Positions 1 to 11,700 of a stretch of 64,000 nt of DNA are shown piece after piece (within the stretch, counting starts at the first letter, position 1; the number at the start of each line of letters is the position of its first letter). The DNA lies in NCBI RefSeq assembly GCF_004027225.2, contig NC_044289.2:2823121-2887120 (forward strand), written 5' to 3'. The position numbers and the translations under genes are program-made. The DNA is from Strigops habroptila. Its lineage: Eukaryota; Chordata; Aves; Psittaciformes; Psittacidae. The notes under the pieces were generated by a model. The model was given only the letters and a program-made list of their open reading frames with translations. It made no database searches and had not been told where the DNA came from.

Positions 1-3000
1 TTGACAAAACTCCTCTCTTGGAGCCTGCTGGTGGAGACACTTAAAACCTTATAGACATTAAGGCAACTGAATTGATACCCTGTCAGATGAAGGGAATCTC
101 TCTTTATCTGGTGAGGGTTAATGATGATTTATTAGGCAGAACAGGCAGGTCCCAGGACATATTTGCAAGGACTTGTCCATCAGAGAAAATTCCTTCGGAG
201 ATTTGGACTAAGCTTATTTCATGCTTTTTATTTAGAAGACATGAGAGGACAATGAGACTTCAGTTTGAAGTACTTCTCAGATAACACAAAGCTTTAGAAA
301 GATAAAAGACTAGATGAAAAAGGACCTCTTCAGACCCGAGTACAATCCCATGTCATCACAGAAATGGCACTAAGGAAACAAGTATAAGTGAATAGGATTT
401 GGGGAATGGTAAAATAAACATGATGTCTTGTAGGGAAGATTCCCAATGAGAAGGAAAGTCTAAAATTAAACCAATGCAAAGCACATGCTTTAGATCTCAA
501 TAAAAACCACAGCCAAACACCTTCAAATAACTGAATGATCTCACCATGTAGATTTCTGACACTCATATAGCAGACTTGTGGATCTGTTGACCCATCAGGG
601 TAGGACTCTTTGCCCAAAAGTAAATATCTCCATTACAATAAGTCACCCTGGAATGCCTTTGAAGTCAAAGGAGAGAAATAAGTATTTTTAGGGTGTGCTT
701 CTCACTTGTGTTAACACAGCAGTCAGGTGAATCCTCACACAAAAGCATCCACTCCTATCTAGTGAGCCAAGGGTCACTCAGTCCAGTAGCATGTCCACAT
801 CATGCACCTCTAAAGCTCAGAGGGATAAGTCCTCTTCAAATGGCCATCCCACTATTTGCCAGATGCTTGTTCATGTGAGGCTGAACATGAGGTGGGAGAG
901 TTTTAATAAACCTCTGATCTTTAAAATTGCCTTACCTACATTTTAGTTTTCACCTTCTTAGATCCATAGCTGTTGCTAAAGGGAGTTTGAAAGGACAGAG
1001 GAGCAGTACCAAAGTCATCCTCCTGCAAAACAGGGTTTGAAGGAAGTAGGTGCTGTCTGAGATGTGCTTCAGGATGTGTAGCAAATATAATAATGAAAAA
1101 CTAGCTCTGTTTAGACTTTGATTAGAAAACACATGCAGTTAGGACCATCTCCTCTGTGTCCAGACTGATGGTTAGGGAAGCCAGAGTCTGGCAGACCACA
1201 AGTGTACGGGAAATACTTCCCACATCCAGTAACCTTGTTTAAGGATCACTTCTCGTATTTATTTTGACTGATCACTAGTACTGAGAAGGATGTGGCAGAA
1301 GGGTAGACAAAGCAGTGTGCCTGCAGCAATAGCATCTAAAGCTCTTAGTTAATAACTCAACAGGAGAAGAAACCACCAGATATTTAACACACACACACAC
1401 ACCACACAAGTCCACCTTTCTGCAGTAGCAGAATTGCTGGAGCTCCCTGACGACCAGCATGGTGTTCACACTCTGCTTTCTCAGGAGCCTCTTCTCCAGC
1501 TCCCATATATCCCTTCCTTTCAAACAAGCTTTGCAGACAGCAAGCGTGTGGCTGCTTGTGGTGTGGGAGAGAAACATTAATCACCTTTAAAAACCCCTCT
1601 CATGTTCTAGTGTCAACAGTCTGTACAAAACCAGAGCTGAAGCTGCATCATCCCCATTTTCTGAGATTGATAGCAGAGCAGCAAGAACATGCTTTGGGCT
1701 GCTGCAAGGCCTCTCTCACACAGTGCTCTTAGTTTAGAAAACCAGAACAGAGTCTGCCTTCCCTGCTTGAATTATAAGCTTTCTCTCTGTATTCCCTTAA
1801 AATGAAGATGAACTTCACAGAAGAAAGCCAACATTTGCAAGTCTTTTTTCACTCCAAAAGATAGAGGAGGTGAACCCTACTTTGGCAAGAGGCACACGTT
1901 GCAGGATTTGAAGTGAATAGGAAAAAAGCAGAGTGTCCTATCAAAGACACTGTGTTCTGCAGGCTGGAAAAATCCAAGATGTCTCTCTCTACAGTGAGAC
2001 AGCATCTAACTCCCGGAACAGCCCCAGAAAACTGCCTGACATTGATTTCACTTTCCTTGTTGGACCAAGTTTTCCCCTTGGAGCCACGTGCCCAGACAGC
2101 CCAGCGACGATGGCAGTTGTCATCTTCCCTGCAGCCATGAGGACCACAATCCTTCCCTTGCAGATCAAAGGCCAGCACTGGCTCACATTCCCATTGTGGG
2201 AAGTTATGGCAGCCTCATCACTGACTCTTGGTGACAGGCATCAAACACCAGCTCTTGGTTGATAGGGCCAAGTTGCTCTAAAAATAAAGAGAGCTTATTT
2301 GTACCCAAACCACAGTCTTGATGTATTCACACTATGCTACAAGGCGATAAATAAACCTGGAAAATCAGTAAGGAATGAAACGCTTTCCTCCATGGCCTGT
2401 TAGATAGAGGTATTCTGCTGTGTATCTCTTCTCTAATGGGATTTACTTGTGCAACCTTAACATTTTTAATTTCATTTTTGTGTCTGCAGTAGAGATTTTC
2501 TACTGACCTTGCTCTCTGCTGTTACACAGTCCATTTCTTTTTGTCACTTGAACAGAATCATACCTCCATGGAAAGTGTAGCATCACAGAAAGTGAAAGGC
2601 CAGGAGGAGAAATACCCACTGTTCAAACTAATGGCTCAGTTGATTGATGCCAGAACGCAGCTTCAACTTAGTTTGGCTGCCCCAGCATTTGCTGCAACTA
2701 GGCAAAAAGTTCCCCCACTCCAAAGAGATGCTTAATAAATGCACACTCCTTCCACCTTCCATTTGGTGGGCATGCAGGGGTCCTCATGGCAACACTAGTC
2801 ATCTGATGTTGAAGTATGAAAGCAATCTGTTTGCATCTGTCTACTCTGTGACCACCAAGGGTGAGATCAAGCTACAGGAAAACAACCCCCATTACATTTG
2901 GGCCGCATCTATTTTCCTGTATTCCCTGTAGTTAATGTATTTTTTATTATTATTTCTCCTTGCCACACTATCAGCTAATGGCATCTTATGGGAAAATACC

Positions 3001-3484
3001 TACCAAGCTCAATCATTTTTAGAGAACCCCACTGCCTGTTTGAAGGGAAATCTACAGGGAAGATATCCCACTACAGCCACACTCCAACTGACACAGCAGA
3101 TGGCCCATATGTGCAAGAGGGGGAAACCCAGTGAACCAGCCTTGAGGGAGCAGTTGAAGAGCTGGACAGCTTTGCTGGACCAGCCCAGCCTGTGCTAATG
3201 AAAAGGGGAGCAGAAAGGAATTGTCTTGCTTGGAGAAAAGCATGCTGCTCACAAGCTTGGCATCCTGGGAAGGCCAAAGCCATGTCAAATGTCTTCTGCC
3301 TGTGCTGTGAACCTCAGGCAGCCCAGTGAGGCTGCAGAGTGACCCTCCCACCAGGCTCTCACAACATAAAATAAACCTCCTTTAGCTCCATGGCCCAACT
3401 CAGCACTGCATCTCCTGAGAGCCTAGTGTAAAACAACTAAACCCTTTCAACAGAAACTTTCCTTCCTAGGTGGTGTTCAGGAGA
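1..3484. other. Unique non-coding DNA, no gene recognised
   Basis: No known repeat or coding segment is recognised here apart from a short (AC)n run. The open frames are all under about 110 codons, overlap on both strands and show no domain, so they look like chance frames. It could be intron or intergenic DNA; the sequence does not decide between them. Confidence 0.6.
1387..1402. repeat. Short (AC)n dinucleotide run
   Basis: Eight uninterrupted AC units, followed after one irregular base by a few more CA units. It is a minor microsatellite with no associated feature. Confidence 0.85.
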
Positions 3485-3758
3485 TTACATCATTAGGGAC
3501 TGTAGCAATAGGACAAAGGGTGATGGGTTTAAAATTAAACAGGGGAAGTTCAGAATGGATATAAGGAAGGCGCTGGCACAGGGTGCCCAGAGAAGTGGTA
3601 AATGCTCCATCCTTGGCAGTGTTCAGCGCCAGGTTGGACAGAACTTTGGGTGCCATAGTTCAGCATGAGGCATCCCTGCCCATGGCAGGGAGTTGGAACT
3701 GGATGATCTTAAGGCCCTTTCTAACACGAAATATTCTATGATACTATGATTCTATGAA
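3485..3758 (+). mobile_element. CR1 LINE 3' fragment, 5'-truncated, plus strand
   Basis: This is the 3' end of a CR1 non-LTR retrotransposon. Visible marks in order are the 'aggacaaagggtgatggg' segment, 'atggatataaggaaggcgctggcacagggtgcccagagaag', 'ccctgcccatggcaggg', 'ttggaactggatgatctt' and a terminal run of ATTCTATG-type octamers around 3730-3758. CR1 copies are normally truncated at the 5' end and lack a poly(A) tail, as here. Scattered changes from the usual form (for example 'tcagcatgagg' where 'ctagtggaagg' is expected) indicate an older insertion. It retains no coding capacity. The 5' boundary is approximate. Confidence 0.93.
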
Positions 3759-5159
3759 AGAATGAAATTACCACATGTAGGTAACATCATGTGGGCCATA
3801 GCAGCTGCTCTCATATGTTTTGTTGCTTCAAGGGAAGATAAATTAATTGCTGTGATAGTATTACATAGGATGATCCTTCCAAAGGAGAGCCACACTGCTG
3901 TACCTACTAAGTCTATAGGATAGCGAAACAACAACAAACATTATAGAAAAGCTTGTATATCTGCCACTGATCCAGGTACAATAGAACAGGCTCCTTCCTG
4001 CCTGCCTAGATGCAGTCCGTTACTTTTTCCTTAATGCTTCTTTTATGTATTTATTTTACATTTAGTGCACAGAATAAACACCTTGCAAGGAGCGGCTGCG
4101 AGTGCTGTGATTTAACACCATCGGTGCTGCAGCAGCTCCGCCGCTCAGGAGTGCAAGGTGGCAGAGCTGTGTATTGTGCCGCACATTGGCTTTTCTCTCC
4201 CTTTTTGTTTAAATTAAACTCTTTGTATAAATAGTCATTCTGGCTGATTATATAATGTCCCACATTTAGATCGTCTGTGTTGCAACCATGGCAACTCCAT
4301 GAGCCAAACGCATTCGGTTCAAATTTCTTTCTAAATTTGCTGATGAGGGTGAAGAAACAGCTTTGGAAACCCTGCTCAGACAACCTACATTTGTTCTTTG
4401 CACAGAGAGCTCAGGCCAGCTTGGATTGACAAGACCCAACAGCCTAAATAGGTTAGGAGCAAGTGCCCATCTTATTCTGGCATAACTGATTGCATCTGTG
4501 ATATGAGCTATGGATAGCATCAAGGTCGTCAAGAAATATCTATTTTTTTTTAAGTAAGTAGGAGAATTGAGCCGTGGTGGAGCTGGAGAATGACATCTCC
4601 AATGCACAGAACAAGCAGTACCCACAGGAGCTGTCCAGATTTTTTTGCCTTGCTTCACCAGCAAGCTTCAGCTTTGGATTGGAAAAAACAATAGTGAAGA
4701 TAAAATATTCCAAAATTATTTTCTCACTTGGCTAATAAACCATCTGAAGGCAATGTTAGCTGTCTTGAATGCTGATATCTGCTCCAAATTTGCCACCTGC
4801 AGAATGTGACTTACTGGTCGGATGAAGGGGAGCAGCTCAGCCACAGGGTTGTGGAGACTTTGTTCAAACTGCACCAACACTGCAAGAATTCCACACTATT
4901 TTGATACTGACCCTCTGAGACTGCCAGTTCCACCTTCCCCACTGCTCTGGATGGGATTTGCAAAGGGAAAGTAAAGCAAGAGCACACATTGTGTGTGAAG
5001 TGGAAAAAGCATCAGCAGAGTTTAAAGAAGTTTAAACAAAAAGGAGTTTGATTAGGTAACTTTTCTAATTAATCATCATGGGCACCTACTGTATTTCTCT
5101 ACTTACATTGTAATATTACTTCTATTTATTTCTATTTATAAATTATTGTAGTAGCTGAA
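3759..5159. other. Unique non-coding DNA between two CR1 copies
   Basis: No gene is recognised. The notable content is a GC-rich imperfect hairpin at 4081-4158. Just downstream, at about 4275-4293, GTTGC and GGCAAC half-sites lie head to head around 'aaccat'; this resembles an RFX-type X-box but has the wrong spacing. Open frames in this stretch show no domain. Confidence 0.55.
4081..4158 (+). other. Imperfect GC-rich hairpin, function unknown
   Basis: The 78-base segment folds on itself. Pairs seen directly are 4081-4087 with 4152-4158 (7 bp), 4090-4096 with 4140-4146 (7 bp), 4100-4107 with 4130-4138 (8 bp, one bulged base at 4135), and 4116-4119 with 4123-4126 (4 bp, three-base loop). That makes about 26 pairs with small asymmetric bulges, a shape and length like a pre-miRNA hairpin. 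Five CpGs lie within it, unlike the CpG-poor surroundings. The first ten bases are also a perfect palindrome. I do not recognise it as a known microRNA, and hairpins of this quality can arise by chance in 64 kb. Confidence 0.35.
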
Positions 5160-5398
5160 AGAGAGGAGATTGAGATGAGCTCTTAGGCAGAAGTTCTTCC
5201 CTGTGTGGGTGCTGAGGCGCTGGCACAGGGTGCCCAGAGAAGCTGTGGCTGCCCCATCCCTGGCAGTGTTCAAGGCCAGGTTGGACACAGGGGCTTGGAG
5301 CAACCTGCTCTAGTGGAAGGTGCCCCTGCTCATGGCAGGGGGTTGTAATTGGATGAGCTTTAAGGTCTCTTCCAACCCAAACCCCTCTATGATTCTTG
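5160..5398 (+). mobile_element. CR1 LINE 3' fragment, plus strand
   Basis: A CR1 tail in the same orientation as the copy at 3.5 kb and closer to the common form. It contains 'agaagttcttccctgtg', 'ctggcacagggtgcccagagaagctgtggctgccccatccctggcagtgttcaaggccaggttgga', 'tggagcaacctgctctagtggaaggtg' and 'tccaacccaaacc', and it ends in one degenerate octamer ('tctatgattctt') near 5390. It is 5'-truncated with no open reading frame. A minus-strand frame across it is only the antisense of the repeat. Confidence 0.95.
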
Positions 5399-8300
5399 GT
5401 ATTTTCTTCAAAACACTGAATCATCACAATTAGGTCTTTATTTTCTTATGGCGCAAATACCCCAGATGAAACACATAGTTGGATTTTCAAGTAAAGTGGC
5501 TGTGAAAACGTCCTGTACTCATGCCAAATACGAAAATGTGCCATAAGCAAAAGTCAGATGCAGTGGTTTTGCACTTGTGGCTCTTCCAAATTTACTAGGA
5601 CTGAAATCCTACTGTGATAGGTATTGGATAAAGCCTATGGTCAAGTTGGAGAACTTATACAAATTAAAATGTGTATGTACAGCTGCCCATCTGTCTCACA
5701 GAATTAACTTCTACTGTACCATGCTAGGGTTTGTGGACACTGTCAGATATGCCCTGAGAGACTGCAGACCCATTTTCAGTCTAGTTATAGATCTGCCTCA
5801 CAGTCTAGAGATTGTTATCCACGTACAAGCACAACAAGGACAGTAATCTAATCCAGGAAACAGAAAAATATTCCTTCATACTCTATTTAAGTCTTCACAG
5901 CAACAAATGAAAGCAAGGGTGTCACACTTGTTTCAGACAATTTAGAGCTTGTACAGAATTTAATCTCTTGCTTCAGTTGGGTATTTACAACAATAAAGAG
6001 TCCAGCCATGCACAGTAAAATCATACTACAATTGCACTTGCAGAAAGCAAGCGGCAATCAGTATCTCATGTAGACACTGATTTTGATTATACTTAATCAA
6101 TGGTGATGCTAATAACTTGCTTATATAGATTAATTTCTTTCCAATTACATCTTAATTGCTAGTCTAGCTATACCAGAGAGGCCTAGAAATTGCACAACAA
6201 GGACCTATATATATTTTTGTCTAACTCTGATGTGAGCTTTGACACCACTAAGTGCTGGTCTGCATGCTGCAGACTGGAGGGAGAACAGAGATCAAATGCA
6301 ATAATTAATTATGTGCATTTGGAAATGAACAGGGAAAAAAACATTTAAAAAACAAGCTTGCTGAGTTTATACATTTACAGCAGCTTGTTGCATTAATTTG
6401 CTTTCTCAACGATGCTTTCTAATTCCTTTTTCACTACATGAGGAGAAAGGACATATTTTGCCAGGGTTAATACTTTTGTGGAGATGCTGAACTCATTTTA
6501 AATGTGCCTATTCTCCTACCTGCAGATGACGATCTCTTTGTCATCTTCTTCCTTGCTTGATAATCCCATGGAGGATTGAATAAACTCAGCCATTCAAAGA
6601 AATAACAGCAGCACTGCCAGCCTGAGACATTCACAAACCCACCAGGACTCAGCATAAGGTGGGGAGGGTGTTTAAATAAGCAAATAAAAAGCCACCTGAG
6701 CTTCATTTGCAGAACAATGTAGCAGGAGCTTCTCCAGGAGCCAAGTCAACAAATGAATTGACAGAAGTTTAGCCTCTTGTTGGGCATTATTCACACTTCT
6801 TTATTAGGTTGCTCCCTGGACACCTAGGCAAACCTTGACTGTGACTTTCTTTTTGATCTTCTGTGCCCAAATCACCTGCTTTAATGTAATCCTGGAAACC
6901 TTTCAAGAAGTCTGTATTCATGGACCAGTCTGTACCTATTTCCATTTGAAAGGGCAGCTGGTGCAAATCATGGCTGGAGCAGCTCAGTAGGGGTGGCCGT
7001 AGCTGATTTGAGTTGAGATCATGAAAGGGCAGGAAGGAAAGAGATAGGAAGGCTTGTATTAAACTAAAAATGCATATCAGGTATCCCGACTCCAGAGGGA
7101 GGAGAAAAAGTTAAGAGATAACCTCCTCCCCCTGAGTTTTGCCCACTGTCATTGCTTAGCCCTGCTCCGTTTGTGATGGCTCATCGGAAGAAACCTTTAC
7201 CACAGACCTGGAGCCTTGTTTTTCTGCTTCAATATTAGGAAGTAAATCTGGTAATCCCTTTAGTAGAAATTAGGCAAGATGAAGTTGCTTTGCCCTGATG
7301 CTGGTGGCATTTTCTGGACATATTTTCAAGACTGTATCCTTCTCCCTGAACCCTGCATGTAAAGCATTTGCCAATGTCAAACCGATTCAGGGGTGTTTAA
7401 AGGCAATAGTAACAATACCTATCTCCAAGTGCTCTGAATTTAAGTCTACAGCATTTGTTTAGCCAAGCCACAATAACTATTTTAAGCTTTTTACATAAAT
7501 GCAATCTCTCCAGTTTCACTTTCATCTTTTACATTGCTTTGGAGCCCTACTAGTCTGACAACTCCCTCTTTTTGGAGAAATTCAATTGTAAGATAGTATG
7601 ATACTGGTGCTTTTGATATTCCTGTTATTTCTTTCCCCTTTTCTTACTACACATGCACTTTGCTATTGCATGACTGGTGCCTTCTTACTGCAAGCCTCTG
7701 TGAACGAGATTACCTAATACTGTACATTTGTCATCTGGTCTATTGAGGTAAATATAGAGGTAAGTAGTTTGCGTAAGTCTGAGTGTCTAAACTTAATACA
7801 CTTTTTTGGCAACATCTCTATTTTTCTATACACGTGTCAAAGCAATCTTATGATTAGCTGCAGAAGAACATGCTCATTAGTGTCCCTTGGGAAACTGCCC
7901 TGCATTTTAATATGAGACAGCTTACTTCTCTTAACAGCCACACTAGGAAAGGCTATTTGCTGTGAAATATTTCAGTGGCACTCCATTTTGCTGTTTGAAT
8001 TTGGATCACTTGAGATTGCCTCAGACATGCTGGCAAACATGCTCGAGCAAACAGCTCAGGAGGATATTGCAGGACCAAAAACAAGCAATCACAGCACCAA
8101 AATCCAGCTATATACAAAATGTAAAATACCATAGAAATAAAAGCAGTGGTTGTTGCTATCAGGAGCTGACCATTTTCAGTAGTAATCAGCATGGTAGAGA
8201 AAACACTGATCTATTCTCCTATAGCTCCCCCCTTCCTGCCTCATATTCACTCCAGAAGCAGGAACAGAATGAATGAATAAAATTACTATGGTAATTTCCT

Positions 8301-8746
8301 ATTTTCTAACTACATAGAGGCCATTTGGTATCATAATAGTTGGTAATTGTTGAGTTCTTAATGGCTACTGTAAGGTTGGCCCAATAATACTACAAAAATA
8401 ACTAGGCAAAGAGAATAGCTGTTTAGACACTCACTGCTATTATGAGTGGACCTTATAAAAAGAATTAGTTTATGTAAGACATATTTCATGAAGGCAAATG
8501 AAATCTCAAATGTCCTGTAATTATAATAATTACTTCTGCTCAATGTTTAATTACTCTACCTAATGAGCCAGCAGTGATATAATGGACAGGTAAAGCTCTG
8601 ATGATACTGTCTTTCTCTTGTAATCTGATTTCTAAAGGAGGACAGAAGGTTTCAGTGTTTACAGCAGCATACAATGAATTAATGTCACACTTTCCATGAT
8701 GTCCAGAATGTGATTAGTTGTGGCTATCCTGCTTCTGCAAAGCACT

Positions 8747-8786
8747 GCTCATGTCACAGAAATGTGAGTTGGGCTGTGACATGAGC
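8747..8786. repeat. 13-bp perfect inverted repeat, 14-base spacer
   Basis: The arm GCTCATGTCACAG (8747-8759) is exactly complementary to CTGTGACATGAGC (8774-8786). Pairing does not continue outward past this point. As RNA it would form a simple stem-loop; as DNA each arm carries a TGTCA/TGACA half-site that could bind a dimeric factor such as a TALE homeodomain protein. Chance formation at this length and spacing is unlikely but not excluded in a window this size. No neighbouring element explains it. Confidence 0.8.
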
Positions 8787-11700
8787 CCAATATTTTCTTG
8801 TTCCTGACGATACTCTTGTTGATGTTGATTATAGCACAAACAAATGATTACTAATGTGTGAACAAGGTGACTATAATGAGAGGTCTGGGAAAAAAGGAAC
8901 AGTCCATTAAGATCATAAGGAAACAGCGTTTAAAACAAAATGTATGGATATGTGAAACCGTAGTTTAAATTACACAAAAGACATTGTTATGAGTTTGGAT
9001 ACTTTGAAAAGTGAAGGATAAATGGAAGTAGAGTGGTGGATCTAGAAAAAGGTTTTGCCACCATTTACAAAACAGTAGGGGAAATAGGATACAACCCTTC
9101 TGGTTCTGTATACCAAGTGTTAAAGGATTCATCCAAAATGGATGGAGATTCAGGTTCACATCCTCCTCACGCTGACTTAGAGCAGCAACTTGACTCAAAT
9201 GCTCCTGCGTTTTATGAGAGTATCCCAGTCACTAGACCTACAAGTCTTCTGCCACAGCTCTGTTCCTCTTGCTGTTAGACTTTCCAGCTTGGTGCCTAAG
9301 CACTCAGGGACAGAGTAGTGCTCTTTGGTTCCATCTCTGTTCAAATAAAGAGCATCTAACTCAGCTATTATCCTCCAGGCCAAAGTATCCAGTCATGGTC
9401 ATAACCTCACCCTAAGACAGAGGCCAAGATAGCTGATGAATTCCCTACTCCCCACCCTGATACTGTTATTAAAGGAAAGCTTGGATAATGTTTAACAGAC
9501 CTACCTATTATGGCATGGGAGCTAGCACTATTATTAACTGTGTAAAATCCTCATTCCAGGCAGCTGAGAATGTGCACGAGCACCAAGAAAAGCAAAAGGT
9601 GATGCTGGGGGACTGCAGACATTGATTTGTTGTGATCCTGTTTTAAAAAGAAAGAGAAATGAAGCATGGGAGTTCTCAAGTAGGAGAGCGTGAAGGTTAA
9701 GTGTCGGAGGAAGCAACAGCAGAAATAAAGTATTCCTCAAGTTTTCTGTCCTAATACTGGGGGAAACAATAAGGTTAAGGCTCATTAACACACTGTATGA
9801 GTCTAGTGGTATTTGCAAAATGCCATGTGTTTCAGCCTCAAGTAAAGATGAAATATGGTATGTATGTCTGTCTTTCAAATCCCTGCCCTGAAGCCCACTG
9901 AGCTGTGGAAGAACCACACTGCTGACAAGAAGGAGGAAGATGCTCTCCCTATGCAACAAACTGCTTAAAAAAATAAATAGACTCTATTCAATGCTATTCT
10001 ATGCTGCTCAGATCTAGGAGGAAGCAACCTGTTTATGCAGAATTTCTCCTTGCAACTGGCTGGTATTTTAGCAATATAAGACTGATTTCAATACCATCAG
10101 AATTCTCCCAGGCTGCAGGTGGATCTAAGCTGCAGAAATAGAGCCAGGTTTCATTTTAGTCTGAAGTATCAAAACTGCTGACAATTAAACTGAATTGTAT
10201 GAATAAGCTCCTTAACAGACTGCACCGCTGGGCTTTCATCCAGCCTAGTGCTGGCAGGAAAAGGGAAATCTATATGCAGAGTGTCTGTCAACGTCCCGTA
10301 ACCTGGGAGAAGGGGGCTTTATCACAGTTTAATAGAAACATGTAAGGATCCTGATTTGCCTGCCTTTCCAAGCAAACTTCATTTTTCTTTTTCATGAAGT
10401 GTTGCATTGATAGTCCTTATCCTCAACAACCTGCTTTTCCCTTGCTACATTTTCTTGAAGGTAAATTTCTAGGTGTAATTATTGGCTTTGGCTCTAACTG
10501 CCCTAACAGCAGACATGAAAAGTCTGAACAAAAAAAGCCCAGTACTTCTGGAGCTATTCTTTCCAAATTATTGATGTTTTGATTCCTCTAGGGTGGCTTC
10601 TTTATTTGCTGTTTCTAATGCAACCAGTTTCTAACTGTGTTTGCCTCTACAACAAGAATTGCAGGAAGCAAAGATGGTTTGGGGGCCCAAGGGTCAGTTG
10701 TTTTCTATTTCATTTCTCTTTGATTTAATTTTAGTTTATTTTCCCTTATTCTATCACTTATGGAGATCTGAAGGCAACTACTCAGGTTGAATAAATTCAA
10801 ATAATGTTACCAATAATTGGATATAGCCTTAGCATGGCCTTCTGTAGCACTATAAACCAACTTATTTTCATGCTACATAAAGTAGGCTGAAGGAAGGGAC
10901 AGCTGACCAACATGGCATTGTGAAGAATTTTTGTCCCTTGAACCAACAGTTTCTGTCTCCGTGTTTTTTCCTACGCTCTGATTTTGTCACATTCTTACAA
11001 TTACTAACAGGACAAGCCCAAACCCCAGAGCAAATGCTGAAGACTGTGCAGGAGTTTAAAAGCAGATTCTTGTGTTCATCAGTGATTTGTTTCTAACAAT
11101 CATGGTGATAAATACGTATTTAATGTCTGTGAACTGTGGCAGAGCTGTATACCTTTCTCTCCCAACAAAGCATCTCGAAGCCCTCACCCTAGAAGATAGA
11201 GATCTTGATCGGAATGTGGGATAAAATATGGTCCAGGGAAGAGTTTGTGGAGCCAAGAGACTGTTTGGATACTGTGGATGCTATAGAGAGCATTAAATAC
11301 TCCAGAGAGAAGAGGTGAAGGAGAAAAAGTCCAAAGCAAAACAGAAATCATAAAGTTCAAAATTGAAGCGTTTAACCCAGGACACAGAGTGGTCAGTGAC
11401 AAAGCACACAAAAATGCAAACCAGGTGAAGGAACCACTGCTGAAGCAAGATATGAGGCATGTAAATACTTATGACTAATTTCTTTCCTTTATGTGAGTGT
11501 AGTAAGGAGTAAAATGTAAGTAGGTGGGGACAGTTTACAACCCTGTTGCTGCATTGGCACAGATAACAAGGTATAGAGGCAAATAGACCCACCAACCCTT
11601 CAGTGGAGCAAAATGACTATTACAAGATACTCACAGGAGCAGAAGCCAAAGCCTAAAGAACAACAAATTAAAAAAGCTGTCAGAGCACCCATACCTGAAA

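Noticed and set aside
4165-4200. Resemblance to a known microRNA ('gcacattgg' as in miR-199)
   Set aside because: Only a nine-base match, without the rest of the mature sequence or a matching hairpin partner.
4276-4293. RFX X-box (GTTGC...GGCAAC)
   Set aside because: The half-sites are separated by six bases, where the X-box allows about three.
5143-5427. Minus-strand frame across the 5.2 kb CR1 as a protein
   Set aside because: It is the antisense of the CR1 3' tail; the same pseudo-peptide recurs wherever CR1 occurs in that orientation.
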